Shown here in pieces: positions 7,850 to 15,916 of a stretch of 64,000 bases of DNA. Under the pieces are notes generated by a model. That model saw only the letters and a list, made by a program, of their open reading frames with translations. It did not search any database and was not told the DNA's origin. Origin of the DNA: an uncultured Oscillospiraceae bacterium (GTDB taxonomy: Bacteria > Bacillota > Clostridia > Oscillospirales > Oscillospiraceae); contig CAJUQN010000002.1 of the NCBI GenBank assembly GCA_910588625.1, positions 89,780 through 153,779 on the forward strand, read 5' to 3'. Made by a program: the position numbers and the translations under genes. Positions within the stretch are counted from its first letter, which is position 1. Each line of letters opens with the position of its first letter.

Positions 7850-8062
7850 ATGGTCCCATTTTCAATACGATTGCAAGAAGCTCGCAAGCGAAAAAAACTG
7901 AGACAAACAGATATGGCGGAACATTTCAAAATCGCCAATCGCACCTATCAAAACTATGAAGGTGGTCAGCGCCGTCCTGATTATGAGATGTTAGTTGCTT
8001 TGGCTGATTATTTGGAAGTAACCACTGATTATTTGTTGGGCCGCACCGACCAGCCCGATTAA
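7850..8062 (+). CDS. XRE-family helix-turn-helix transcriptional regulator
   Basis: The 70-aa protein consists of a single Cro/C1-type HTH: LRQTDMAEHFKIANRTYQNYEGGQRRPDYEMLVALADYL, with recognition helix near residues 29-38. The ending TTDYLLGRTD is typical of small XRE repressors. The ATG at 7850 is preceded by AGGAG at 8 bases. Codon use is AT-richer than in neighbours (AAA, TTG, GAT rich), suggesting transfer. It lies between a gene remnant and a Nudix gene and has no partner that explains its target; self-regulation is plausible. Confidence 0.92.
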   Translation: MVPFSIRLQEARKRKKLRQTDMAEHFKIANRTYQNYEGGQRRPDYEMLVALADYLEVTTDYLLGRTDQPD

Positions 8063-8076
8063 AAAGAGCCCATCCC
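8061..8076 (+). repeat. 16-bp inverted repeat, left copy
   Basis: AAAAAGAGCCCATCCC here is the exact reverse complement of 8848-8863. The pair brackets the Nudix gene and two hairpins. It may mark the ends of a small acquired cassette, or each copy may be a transcript-end remnant. Confidence 0.6.
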
Positions 8077-8192
8077 CTTGGGGAGAATCCCATAAGGAAG
8101 CTAACGCCCGCTGAAAAGTAGTTGCTTTTCGACGGATGTTTCTTTACAATGAACTCACTGACAAACCAGACCAGGCAATTATGGAGGCCGCC

Positions 8193-8714
8193 ATGAGACT
8201 GTTGTTTGAAATGGACGAAAAGAACTACGATAAATGTACCCATTCGTTTGTTCGCAACTCTGCCAGAAGCATTATTATCAATGGAAAAAAGGTAGCAATG
8301 ATTTATAGTACTAAGTATGACTACTATAAATTTCCGGGCGGGGGAATTGAGGATCACGAAAATCCCGTGGATGCGATGATCCGGGAAACCCGTGAAGAAT
8401 CGGGGTTAGTCGTTCTGCCCGATACCATTAAAGAGTACGGATATGTGCATCGGATTCAAAGAAGCGACCAGGACGAGACGGAGTGTTTTATTCAGGATAA
8501 CTATTACTATCTTTGTGAAAGAGCGGATGAATCCGTTCCCCAAGAGCTTGACGACTATGAAGCGGAAGAAACCTATACTTTAGAGTATGTTGAGCCAGAT
8601 GTTGCGATCAGGAAAAATCGCCATGTAGTACAGAGCCCATATAATCCAATCATGTTTGAACGCGAGGCCCGTGTACTTGAATTGCTGATTGCAGAGGGGT
8701 TTTTTGAACGATGA
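8193..8714 (+). CDS. Nudix hydrolase
   Basis: The 173-aa protein has a perfect Nudix box, G-x5-E-x7-RE-x-x-EE-x-G, in GGIEDHE…RETREESGL (about residues 48-70). These enzymes cleave nucleoside-diphosphate-linked compounds with Mg2+; the substrate is not predictable here. The start is chosen at the ATG at 8193 because GGAGG lies 5 bases upstream and homologues begin MxLLFEMDEKNYD; in-frame ATGs at 8136 and 8181 are alternatives. The gene is AT-rich relative to flanking genes and lies inside a 16-bp inverted repeat pair, both hinting at acquisition. Confidence 0.92.
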   Translation: MRLLFEMDEKNYDKCTHSFVRNSARSIIINGKKVAMIYSTKYDYYKFPGGGIEDHENPVDAMIRETREESGLVVLPDTIKEYGYVHRIQRSDQDETECFIQDNYYYLCERADESVPQELDDYEAEETYTLEYVEPDVAIRKNRHVVQSPYNPIMFEREARVLELLIAEGFFER

Positions 8715-8732
8715 AACAGAGATTGATCGCTC

Positions 8733-8773
8733 AACCCACTATGACACTTTCCCCGAAAGTGTCATAGTGGGTT
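8733..8773. repeat. Perfect 19-bp hairpin after the Nudix gene
   Basis: Arms AACCCACTATGACACTTTC (8733-8751) and its complement (8755-8773) enclose a CCC loop. There is no T-run on either side, so it is not a standard terminator. It could be a 3' stability hairpin or a mobile-element end. Confidence 0.75.
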
Positions 8774-8780
8774 ACATAGT

Positions 8781-8821
8781 ATAAAAAGGGCACGGCAAAC
8801 CATTATGGTCTGCCGTGCCTT
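8781..8821 (-). terminator. Intrinsic terminator for the 8873-11277 operon
   Basis: GGCACGGCA and TGCCGTGCC arms with a paired AT-rich inner segment (about 8789-8819) are followed on the minus strand by CTTTTTATA. It lies about 50 bases after the stop of the deacetylase-like gene. Confidence 0.75.
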
Positions 8822-8847
8822 AACTTCTTTATGAGATCCTGCCGTTC

Positions 8848-8863
8848 GGGATGGGCTCTTTTT
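8848..8863 (-). repeat. 16-bp inverted repeat, right copy
   Basis: GGGATGGGCTCTTTTT is the exact reverse complement of 8061-8076. Confidence 0.6.
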
Positions 8864-8872
8864 CTCACGAAG

Positions 8873-9997
8873 CTAAGATAAAGCTGGGGCAGTCGCTTGA
8901 TAGATTTGACAGTTTTCCTCATCCATGGCGCTCAGTGCGCTCCTGAGAAAAGCCGCGCCGTTCGCGCCGCATTCCAGCTCCACATAATTCATCCGCCGGG
9001 AGTTCAGCCCCCGCATCAGAGCGGAACCGGAGGCGTAATTTTCCCCCTTCACAGAGGCGGACCAAGCCACGAACCCTTCCTGTTCCAGCGCTTCCCGCCC
9101 CTCGCTGTCCAGATTGGGAGCGCTGACTACCAGAGCGTGATACCGCGCGACGGCGGCAAGAAGCGCTCTCCCCCGCCCCGCTTCCGCCAGACAGCCCGTC
9201 AAATTGTCCTCCATCAAGGCCAGCCCCACGGTATGCCCCGCCCCCACCACATGGCGGACGAAATCGGCCTCCTGCGCCAGCTCCTCGCAGGTGAACAGAA
9301 ACAGCGCCCGCTGATCCCGTCCCTCCAGCAGCTGGGCGCAGTCCTGAGCGGACACCCCCGGATGCAGGGCAAGGTACAGCTCCGCTCCGCTGGGCGGAGC
9401 GGAGGACTCCACGCCGCCGGAGGGCAGAGGACTGCCGCCGCCTCCCAATCCCCCGGCGTCCAGGTAGCGGCGCAGGTTATCCGCCAGCTGGGGGCCCGCC
9501 GCGTCCGCGAAGTCCTGAGCGCCTAAAATGGCCGCGCTGTTGGTCACCCGGATGAGGGTGCCGTAGGGTGTGCGGGTGCGGGTACAGCTGATGGAGCCGA
9601 AATATTGGCACAGCCAGTCAATGGGCAGGAACACCATGCCGTTGCGCACCATGGCCCGGGCAGAGACCGGCACATCGTTCAGATCGGCGGCAGTGTTGCT
9701 TTGGATATCGAAGATCACGCCCTGCTGGTTATCTGTCACCAAAACCGTGCGCCGGGTGGTGCTGTACAGGGCGCTGACCCCCAGGTTGATGCCGCTGACT
9801 TGGTTGGACAGCATGATGTAGGGCACATACAGCACGCCGCCCACGGTGCGGGGCATATTCTCCGGGGTGATGTCCAGCACCCGGTCGTTCACCGCCATCA
9901 GATTGACGTCGGAGGTGGTGCCGAAGGCCGGGACCAGCAGTCCCAGCAGGAGGGCGGCGGATACCACCAATGTCAGGATCTTTTTCCGGCGCTTCAA
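8873..9997 (-). CDS. Secreted protein with stalk-like N-domain and degenerate polysaccharide-deacetylase-like C-domain
   Basis: The 374-aa protein begins with a signal peptide (MKRRKK, then a hydrophobic segment to about residue 26). Residues 35-155 resemble the copper-amine-oxidase N-terminal-like stalk domain (LYVPYIML, GMVFLPIDWLCQYFG). A Gly/Ser/Pro-rich linker follows at about 180-205. The C-terminal part resembles a NodB deacetylase fold (ALFLFTCEELAQEADFVRHVVGAGHTVGLAL), but the metal-binding His/Asp set is not evident, so it is probably non-catalytic. Its start overlaps the end of cinA by 4 bases, so the two are likely co-translated. Function is unknown. Confidence 0.75.
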   Translation of the reverse strand: MKRRKKILTLVVSAALLLGLLVPAFGTTSDVNLMAVNDRVLDITPENMPRTVGGVLYVPYIMLSNQVSGINLGVSALYSTTRRTVLVTDNQQGVIFDIQSNTAADLNDVPVSARAMVRNGMVFLPIDWLCQYFGSISCTRTRTPYGTLIRVTNSAAILGAQDFADAAGPQLADNLRRYLDAGGLGGGGSPLPSGGVESSAPPSGAELYLALHPGVSAQDCAQLLEGRDQRALFLFTCEELAQEADFVRHVVGAGHTVGLALMEDNLTGCLAEAGRGRALLAAVARYHALVVSAPNLDSEGREALEQEGFVAWSASVKGENYASGSALMRGLNSRRMNYVELECGANGAAFLRSALSAMDEENCQIYQATAPALS

Positions 9998-11277
9998 CCC
10001 TCGGCCTCCTTACAGTCCTTGTCCGGATTCATGCCGGCCAGCCAGCGGCGGACCATGTCCAAGGCGTGGTTTGCCGCCAAATTCCGGGTACGGTCCCGCC
10101 GGGCGGCCTGGCTGGCCAGGTTCAGCTGCTTCACCCACACGCCGTCGGGGGCCGCCAGGGCGGTGAACACCAGCCCCACCGGATTTCCCCGCTCGTCGGG
10201 GTCGGGACCCGCCACGCCGGTGGTGGACACCGCCAGGTCACAGCCCAGCACCGTCCGCGCGCCTTGGGCCATCTGCTTTGCCACCTCGGCGCACACCGCG
10301 CCCTTTTCGTCCAGCAGGGCCTGGGACACCCCCAGCACGCCCGCCTTTACCTCGCAATGGTAGCTTACCACGCCGCCCTTGAATACGGAGGCGGAGCCGG
10401 AAACATCGGTGATGCGCTTGGCAACGAGCCCACCGGTGCAGCTCTCCGCAGTGCCCAGGGAGAGGCCCCGTTCACGGGCGCCGTCCAAAACTACCTGCTC
10501 CAGGCCGGACACATCCGCGCCGTAGATCAAGTCGCCCAGCAGGGTCCGGACCTCCTGCTCCACCGGGACGATGAGGGCGTCGGCCTCCTCCGCCGTCGTA
10601 GCCTTGGCGGTGATGCGCAGCTCCACCTCGCCCTCCTTGGCGTAGGGGGCCAGAGTGGGGTTGGTCAGTTCGTTCATGCGGTTGCGCAAAAGGGCCTCCA
10701 CAGCGGATTCACCCATGCCGAACACCCGCAGGGTGCGGGAGCGGATGACCCCTTCGCTGAGCTTGGCCAGCCAGGGCATGGCCCGTTCCCGGAACATGGG
10801 CAGGCACTCACTGGGCGGCCCCGGCAGCATGACCACGTAGGCGCCGTCTGCCTCGAAGGCGCAGCCGGGGGCGGTGCCCCAGGCGTTGTCAAGGACCTGG
10901 CAGCCCTCGGGCAGGTACGCCTGCTGGAGGTTGTTTTCCGTCATCTCCTTACCCATGCGGTGGAAAAAGAGCCGGATGCTTTCGGCGCACTCGGGGTGAT
11001 AAACCAGTTTTTTGCCGAAGCACTCGGCTAAGGTCTGCTTGGTCAGGTCGTCGCAGGTGGGGCCCAGGCCGCCGGTGGTGATCAGCACGTCCGCCCGATC
11101 CCGGGCCAGGGCCACCGCCGCCTTCAGGCGTTCGGGATTGTCGCCCACCACGGAGTGATACAGCACGTTCAGCCCCAGGCCAGACAGCTCCCGGCTGAGG
11201 GCTTGGGCGTCGGAGTTGACGATGTTGCCCAGCAGCAGTTCAGTGCCTACGGATAACAGTTCAACAGTATGGCTCAT
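9994..11277 (-). CDS. cinA: CinA family protein (competence/damage-inducible, NMN amidohydrolase type)
   Basis: The 427-aa, two-domain protein has an N-terminal MoCF/COG1058 domain (ELLSVGTELLLGNIVNSDAQ, ITTGGLGPTCDDLTK) and a C-terminal CinA amidase domain from about residue 265 (GTAESCTGGLVAKRITD, STTGVAGPD). The C-domain deamidates nicotinamide mononucleotide in characterised homologues, recycling pyridine nucleotides; the N-domain has ADP-ribose pyrophosphatase activity in some. Full length. It has its own promoter (11310-11338) and AAGGAGG site, and is the first gene of a two-gene unit. Confidence 0.95.
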   Translation of the reverse strand: MSHTVELLSVGTELLLGNIVNSDAQALSRELSGLGLNVLYHSVVGDNPERLKAAVALARDRADVLITTGGLGPTCDDLTKQTLAECFGKKLVYHPECAESIRLFFHRMGKEMTENNLQQAYLPEGCQVLDNAWGTAPGCAFEADGAYVVMLPGPPSECLPMFRERAMPWLAKLSEGVIRSRTLRVFGMGESAVEALLRNRMNELTNPTLAPYAKEGEVELRITAKATTAEEADALIVPVEQEVRTLLGDLIYGADVSGLEQVVLDGARERGLSLGTAESCTGGLVAKRITDVSGSASVFKGGVVSYHCEVKAGVLGVSQALLDEKGAVCAEVAKQMAQGARTVLGCDLAVSTTGVAGPDPDERGNPVGLVFTALAAPDGVWVKQLNLASQAARRDRTRNLAANHALDMVRRWLAGMNPDKDCKEAEG

Positions 11278-11309
11278 GGGAATCAGCCTCCTTGTGGTTT
11301 GTTTTCCCT

Positions 11310-11338
11310 ATTTTATCCTTCCCTATCCCCGCTGTCAA
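11310..11338 (-). promoter_or_regulatory. Promoter of cinA
   Basis: Minus strand: -35 TTGACA (11338-11333), 17-base spacer, -10 TAAAAT (11315-11310). Confidence 0.8.
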
Positions 11339-11365
11339 GAAAAAGGGAGCGTGTGGGGGTGACGC

Positions 11366-11402
11366 AAAAAACACTGTCCGGTTTTTATACCGGGCAGTGT
11401 TT
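11366..11402 (-). terminator. Terminator of the V-ATPase operon
   Basis: Arms AACACTGTCCGG and CCGGGCAGTGTT (one wobble) flank an 8-10-base loop. Runs of six or more T follow in both directions. It is located just after the stop of the last V-ATPase gene (11430) and just upstream of the cinA promoter. Confidence 0.85.
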
Positions 11403-11429
11403 TTTTGCTGTCTCACGGGGCCGGGTGGG

Positions 11430-12134
11430 TCACACCTGGTCCTGCTTCTTGCTAAAAGCCTCGATGGCCTTGTCGTTGGCGGCCCGGCGCTCCTCCTGGG
11501 CCTCGGCCAGGAGCATATCCTTCACCTTCATCAGCCGGGTGGTGGTGGAGCGGTCGTTTTCGTCCAGCTTCATGGTGATATAGCGGATGTTCTCCTGGGT
11601 CTGGGGGATGACCACGTACTCCAGCGCGTTGACGCGGCGGCGGGTCTTCTCAATCTCCTCCGCCATCAGCTGGGCGGCCTTCTCGGTCTGGGCCAGCTTG
11701 AGCATATTCTGGAACACCTCACCCAGAGCGGCCACCGCCCCGTCCAGCTCACCGCTGGTGGCTGCGAAGCCGTAGGGGAAAATGTCGCTGGTGTCCTCCG
11801 TGCGGGTCTGGTAATGGTACTCCGGCACGTTCACCGACATGACGTTTTTGAACGTCATAGTCAGCTCCACGCTCTGCTTGGGGTACATCAGCGCCTGCTC
11901 CATGGCCTGGGCGCTCATCAGCGCGGAGGCCACGGTGAAGGAACTGTGCACCCGCATCAGGTCCTGCTCTACCTGGGAGCGCAGTGAGCGCAGTTCCCGC
12001 ACGGTGTCCAAAAACTGCTTCATCAGCTCGTCCCGCTTGTCCTTGAGCAGCTTGTGGCCCCGCTGGGCGGTTTTCAGCTTGCCCTTAAGCCGGGTGAGCT
12101 CCATTCGGGTGGGGTTTACCACGGTATTTGCCAT
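11430..12134 (-). CDS. V-type ATP synthase subunit D
   Basis: The 234-aa coiled-coil protein forms the central rotor stalk inside the A3B3 head. N-terminal VVNPTRMELTRLKGKLKTAQRGHKLLKDKRDEL is the subunit D signature, with long helices at both ends. It is slightly longer than typical (about 210 aa), with extra C-terminal charged residues. It is the last gene of the operon, 13 bases after subunit B, and is followed by a terminator. Confidence 0.96.
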   Translation of the reverse strand: MANTVVNPTRMELTRLKGKLKTAQRGHKLLKDKRDELMKQFLDTVRELRSLRSQVEQDLMRVHSSFTVASALMSAQAMEQALMYPKQSVELTMTFKNVMSVNVPEYHYQTRTEDTSDIFPYGFAATSGELDGAVAALGEVFQNMLKLAQTEKAAQLMAEEIEKTRRRVNALEYVVIPQTQENIRYITMKLDENDRSTTTRLMKVKDMLLAEAQEERRAANDKAIEAFSKKQDQV

Positions 12135-12146
12135 GAATACCCCTCC

Positions 12147-13532
12147 TTACTCTTCGTCTTTCTTGGGCATATACTTGTCGATATACTCCTGCTTAATGCG
12201 CTTGAGTTCGGCGGTGGGCAGGATGGACAGCAGCTCCCAGCCCAGGTTTAGCGTCTCCTCGATGGAGCGGTTCTCCTCGTAGCCCTGGTTGACGTAGCGC
12301 CGCTCGAACTCGTCGGCGAACTTGGCGTACAGCAGGTCGGTGGGGGTCAGCGCCGCTTCGCCCAGAATGGACATCAGCTCCTTGTTGTCCTTACCGGTGG
12401 AGTAGGCCGCGAAGAGCTGGTTCATGGTGTTGGCGTGGTCCTCACGGGTCTTGCCCGCGCCGATGCCCTTATCCTTCAGACGGGACAGGGAGGGCAGCAC
12501 GTCCACGGGAGGATTGATGCCCTGGCGGTAAAGCGCGCGGGACAGAATGATCTGGCCCTCGGTGATATACCCCGTCAGGTCGGGAATGGGGTGGGTCTTG
12601 TCGTCCTCGGGCATGGTCAGGATGGGAATCATGGTGATGGAGCCGGATTTGCCCAGCTGGCGGCCGGCCCGCTCGTAAATGGTGGCCAGGTTGGTGTACA
12701 GATAGCCGGGGAAGCCGCGGCGGCCCGGGACCTCCTTCTTGGCGGCGGAGACCTCACGCAGGGCCTCGGCGTAGTTGGTGATATCGGTCAGGATGACCAG
12801 CACGTGCATATCCTTCTCAAAGGCCAGATACTCAGCGGCGGTCAGGGCCATCCGGGGGGTGGCGATACGCTCCACGGCGGGGTCGTCGGCCAGGTTGGTG
12901 AACAGCACGGTGCGGTCGATGGCGCCGGTGCGCTTGAACTCCTGGACGAAGAACTCGGACTCCTCGAAGGTGATGCCGATAGCGGCGAACACCACGGCGA
13001 AGTTGGCGCTCTCGTCCCCCAGCACCTTGGCCTGACGGGCGATCTGGGCGGCCAGGTTGGCGTGGGGCAGGCCGGAGCCGGAGAAGATGGGCAGCTTCTG
13101 GCCGCGGACCAGGGTGTTCAGGCCGTCGATGGTGGAAATGCCCGTCTGGATAAACTCGTTGGGGTAGTCCCGGGCCGCGGGGTTCATGGGCAGGCCGTTG
13201 ATGTCCCGGTACTCCTCGGCCAGGATGGCGGGGCCGCCGTCGATGGGCACGCCCATGCCGTTGAACACCCGGCCCAGCATATCGCCGGACACGCCCAATT
13301 GCAGGGGGTGGCCCAGGAAGCGGACCTTAGACTGGGCCAGGTTGATGCCGGCGGCGGACTCGAAGAGTTGGACCACGGCGGTGTCGCCGTTGACCTCCAG
13401 CACCTGGCCCCGGCGGATGGAGCCGTCGGGCAGCTCTACCTCGGCCAGCTCGTCATAGGTGACGTTGTCCACCATCTTGACCATCATCAGCGGGGACGCG
13501 ATCTCCTGGATCGTTTTATACTCTCGGATCAC
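12147..13532 (-). CDS. V-type ATP synthase subunit B (non-catalytic)
   Basis: The 461-aa nucleotide-binding-fold subunit alternates with A in the head. Signatures are LPIFSGSGLPHANLAAQIARQA in place of a functional P-loop, NLADDPAVERI, and YPGYL-type SRxGALPD counterparts (GRRGFPGYLYTNLATIYERAG). The start is GTG at 13532, overlapping the subunit A stop (GTGA), so translation is coupled, which suits equal stoichiometry of A and B. Confidence 0.97.
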   Translation of the reverse strand: MIREYKTIQEIASPLMMVKMVDNVTYDELAEVELPDGSIRRGQVLEVNGDTAVVQLFESAAGINLAQSKVRFLGHPLQLGVSGDMLGRVFNGMGVPIDGGPAILAEEYRDINGLPMNPAARDYPNEFIQTGISTIDGLNTLVRGQKLPIFSGSGLPHANLAAQIARQAKVLGDESANFAVVFAAIGITFEESEFFVQEFKRTGAIDRTVLFTNLADDPAVERIATPRMALTAAEYLAFEKDMHVLVILTDITNYAEALREVSAAKKEVPGRRGFPGYLYTNLATIYERAGRQLGKSGSITMIPILTMPEDDKTHPIPDLTGYITEGQIILSRALYRQGINPPVDVLPSLSRLKDKGIGAGKTREDHANTMNQLFAAYSTGKDNKELMSILGEAALTPTDLLYAKFADEFERRYVNQGYEENRSIEETLNLGWELLSILPTAELKRIKQEYIDKYMPKKDEE

Positions 13533-15307
13533 AGCTCCTCACCTGCCTTTCTGACGACCTCGTCGATCTCCTTTTCCATGGAGGCGGAGATATCGGCGTA
13601 TACCTGGGCGTACTGGTCGGCGGGCACGCTCTTGGCGCGGCCGATGCGCTCACGGGCGGGGATCTCGAACAGCTTGGCGGTGGAGGCGCCCTTGTTGATG
13701 GCGGTCCGGCACAGCTTGTCGTAATCCAGAATCATGGCCAGCAGCTTTTCCTGCCGGTCGTAGGTGGAGAAGGAGTCGATGTCCACGAAGGAGTTTTGCT
13801 GGAGGAAGTCCTCCCGGATCATACGGGCGGTCTCCAGAGTCAGCTGGTCCGCCGGGGACAGGGAGTCCTTGCCCACCAGCTGGACGATCTCATTCAGGCT
13901 GGACTCCTGCTGGAGTACGCCCATGGCCTGCTCCCGGTTCTGGAGGAACTCCTTGCCCAGGTTCTCGTCAAACCAGGGCTTGAGAGAGTCCAGATACAGG
14001 GAGTGGGAGGTCAGCCAGTTGATGGCGGGGAAGTGGCGCTTGTAGGCCAGGGAGGCGTCCAAGGCCCAGAACACCTTGACGATACGCATGGTGCCCTGAG
14101 ACACGGGCTCGGCCAAATCGCCGCCCGGGGGGGACACGGCGCCCACGGCGGTCAGGCTGCCCCGGCGGTCCTCCTCGGAACCCAGGCAGGATACGGAGCC
14201 GGCCCGCTCGTAGAACTGGGCCAGACGGGAGGCCAGGTAGGCGGGGTAGCCCTCCTCGCCGGGCATCTCCTCCAGACGGCCGGACATCTCGCGCAGGGCC
14301 TCGGCCCAGCGGGAGGTGGAGTCGGCGATGACGGCCACGGCGTAGCCCATGTCCCGGAAGTACTCGGCGATGGTGATGCCGGTGTAGATGGACGCCTCAC
14401 GGGCGGCCACGGGCATATCGGAAGTGTTGGCGATGAGCACCGTGCGCTTCATCAGCGTCTCGCCGGTGCGGGGGTCCACCAGCTCGGGGAACTCACGCAA
14501 AACGTCGGTCATCTCATTGCCGCGCTCGCCGCAGCCGATGTAGACCACGATGTCCACGTCGGACCACTTGGCCAGGGCGTGCTGCATCACGGTTTTGCCG
14601 GAACCGAAGGGCCCGGGGATGGCGGCGGTGCCGCCCTTGGCCACAGGGAAGAACGTATCCACGATACGCTGGCCGGAGGACAGGGGCTTGATGGGGGGAT
14701 ACTTGTGCTTATAGGGGCGGCCCACACGGACAGGCCACTTCTGGCTCATGGACAGCTCCACATCGGCGCCGTCCTCCTTAGTGAGGATTGCCACCGTCTG
14801 GTGGACATTGTACTGCCCGGCGGGGACCACGCTCTTCAGCGTGCCCTTCAGGGTGGGGGGCACCATGATCTTGTGGAGCACCACCGACGTCTCGGGGACG
14901 GTGCCGATGATGTCGCCGCCGACAACGGTGTCGCCGGCCTTAGCCACGGGGGTGAACTCCCACTTCTTGTCCGGGTCGATGGGGGGGACCTCCACGCCGC
15001 GGGGGAGGTTGTTGCCGTGGACCTTTTCCATGATCTTCTCCAGCGGGCGCTGGATGCCGTCATAGATGTTCTCGATCATGCCGGGGCCCAGCTCCACGCT
15101 CATGGGGGAGCCGGTGGTCACCACTTCGGTGCCCGGGCCCAGGCCGGAGGTCTCCTCATAGACCTGGATGGAGGCGGAGTCGCCGTTCATGGTGAGGATC
15201 TCACCGATCAGGCGCTCGGGGCCCACGCGGACCACGTCGGACATATTGGCGTCCGCCATGCCGGTGGCCACCACCAGGGGGCCGGAGACCTTAACTACTT
15301 TTCCCAT
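13529..15307 (-). CDS. V-type ATP synthase subunit A (catalytic)
   Basis: The 592-aa catalytic subunit has the Walker A P-loop GPFGSGKT near residue 230. It also has the long non-homologous insert typical of V/A-type A subunits (about 115-185), the glutamate-bearing CGERGNEMTDVL and DSTSRWAEALREMSGRL. Length matches the family. It starts 41 bases after the small DUF6199 gene, with an AGAAGG site before ATG 15307. Full motifs indicate an active ATPase or synthase head. Confidence 0.98.
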   Translation of the reverse strand: MGKVVKVSGPLVVATGMADANMSDVVRVGPERLIGEILTMNGDSASIQVYEETSGLGPGTEVVTTGSPMSVELGPGMIENIYDGIQRPLEKIMEKVHGNNLPRGVEVPPIDPDKKWEFTPVAKAGDTVVGGDIIGTVPETSVVLHKIMVPPTLKGTLKSVVPAGQYNVHQTVAILTKEDGADVELSMSQKWPVRVGRPYKHKYPPIKPLSSGQRIVDTFFPVAKGGTAAIPGPFGSGKTVMQHALAKWSDVDIVVYIGCGERGNEMTDVLREFPELVDPRTGETLMKRTVLIANTSDMPVAAREASIYTGITIAEYFRDMGYAVAVIADSTSRWAEALREMSGRLEEMPGEEGYPAYLASRLAQFYERAGSVSCLGSEEDRRGSLTAVGAVSPPGGDLAEPVSQGTMRIVKVFWALDASLAYKRHFPAINWLTSHSLYLDSLKPWFDENLGKEFLQNREQAMGVLQQESSLNEIVQLVGKDSLSPADQLTLETARMIREDFLQQNSFVDIDSFSTYDRQEKLLAMILDYDKLCRTAINKGASTAKLFEIPARERIGRAKSVPADQYAQVYADISASMEKEIDEVVRKAGEEL

Positions 15308-15348
15308 AGGCTCTAAAACCTTCTTTCATTTAAGGTCATTGTTAAAAC

Positions 15349-15570
15349 TCATATGCTTATTACGATACCAATAAATATGCAAATCATGCCGCCGATGCCG
15401 ACCAGCACGCACATCACGCCGCCAAATCTCGTGGACAAGAGGTATGACTTCGACGGTTCGCCGCCGCCGTCGTGTTTCCAGCGTTCCATCAGCTCGCAGG
15501 AAAACTCCGGCTTCCAGATCAGCGCGACGCCGTAAATGGCCAGCGCTAGGAAAATCAGACCAACAACCAT
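15349..15570 (-). CDS. Small two-helix membrane protein, DUF6199-like, inside the V-ATPase operon
   Basis: The 73-aa protein has two hydrophobic helices (about 1-19 and 49-72). Between them is a polar loop carrying KPEFSCELMERWKHDGG and EPSKSYLLSTRFGG, a P-E…W…PS…R pattern seen in DUF6199 membrane proteins (assignment from memory). It sits between subunits F and A, which are usually adjacent, and is less GC-rich than its neighbours. It starts 10 bases after the F stop. It may be an accessory or assembly factor of the ATPase, or simply a gene insertion. Confidence 0.8.
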   Translation of the reverse strand: MVVGLIFLALAIYGVALIWKPEFSCELMERWKHDGGGEPSKSYLLSTRFGGVMCVLVGIGGMICIFIGIVISI

Positions 15571-15580
15571 AGGAACTCTC

Positions 15581-15901
15581 CTACAGAATATCGGCGCCCA
15601 CAGCCCGTTCCACGGACTTCTTGATGTTGGCCATGCCCATGCCCAGGCTGCCCTCCTTGCCGGGAATGAGGATAACGGCGGGGGTCAGCTCGTCCTTATA
15701 CCGTGCGATGTCCGCCTCCATCTGGGCGGCGAACTGCTCGGTGAGGTAGACCACCGCGTAGTCCTCCTTGGCAATGCGGTGGAGGGTGTGGCGGGCCTGT
15801 TCCACGTTGTCCACGGGGAAGACCGTCAGCCCCAGGGCCTTGAAGCCCATGACGCTGTCCTGATCGCCCAGCACGGCGATTTGATAGCTGTTTGCGGCCA
15901 T
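15581..15901 (-). CDS. V-type ATP synthase subunit F
   Basis: The 106-aa Rossmann-like subunit (YQIAVLGDQDSVMGFKALGL, then the VVYLTEQFA strand and VILIPGKEGS) binds the central stalk D subunit and tunes rotation. The size is exactly typical. Gene spacing to C upstream is 15 bases. ATG start at 15901 with GAGAGG upstream. Confidence 0.95.
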   Translation of the reverse strand: MAANSYQIAVLGDQDSVMGFKALGLTVFPVDNVEQARHTLHRIAKEDYAVVYLTEQFAAQMEADIARYKDELTPAVILIPGKEGSLGMGMANIKKSVERAVGADIL

Positions 15902-15916
15902 ATGCCTCCCCCTCTC

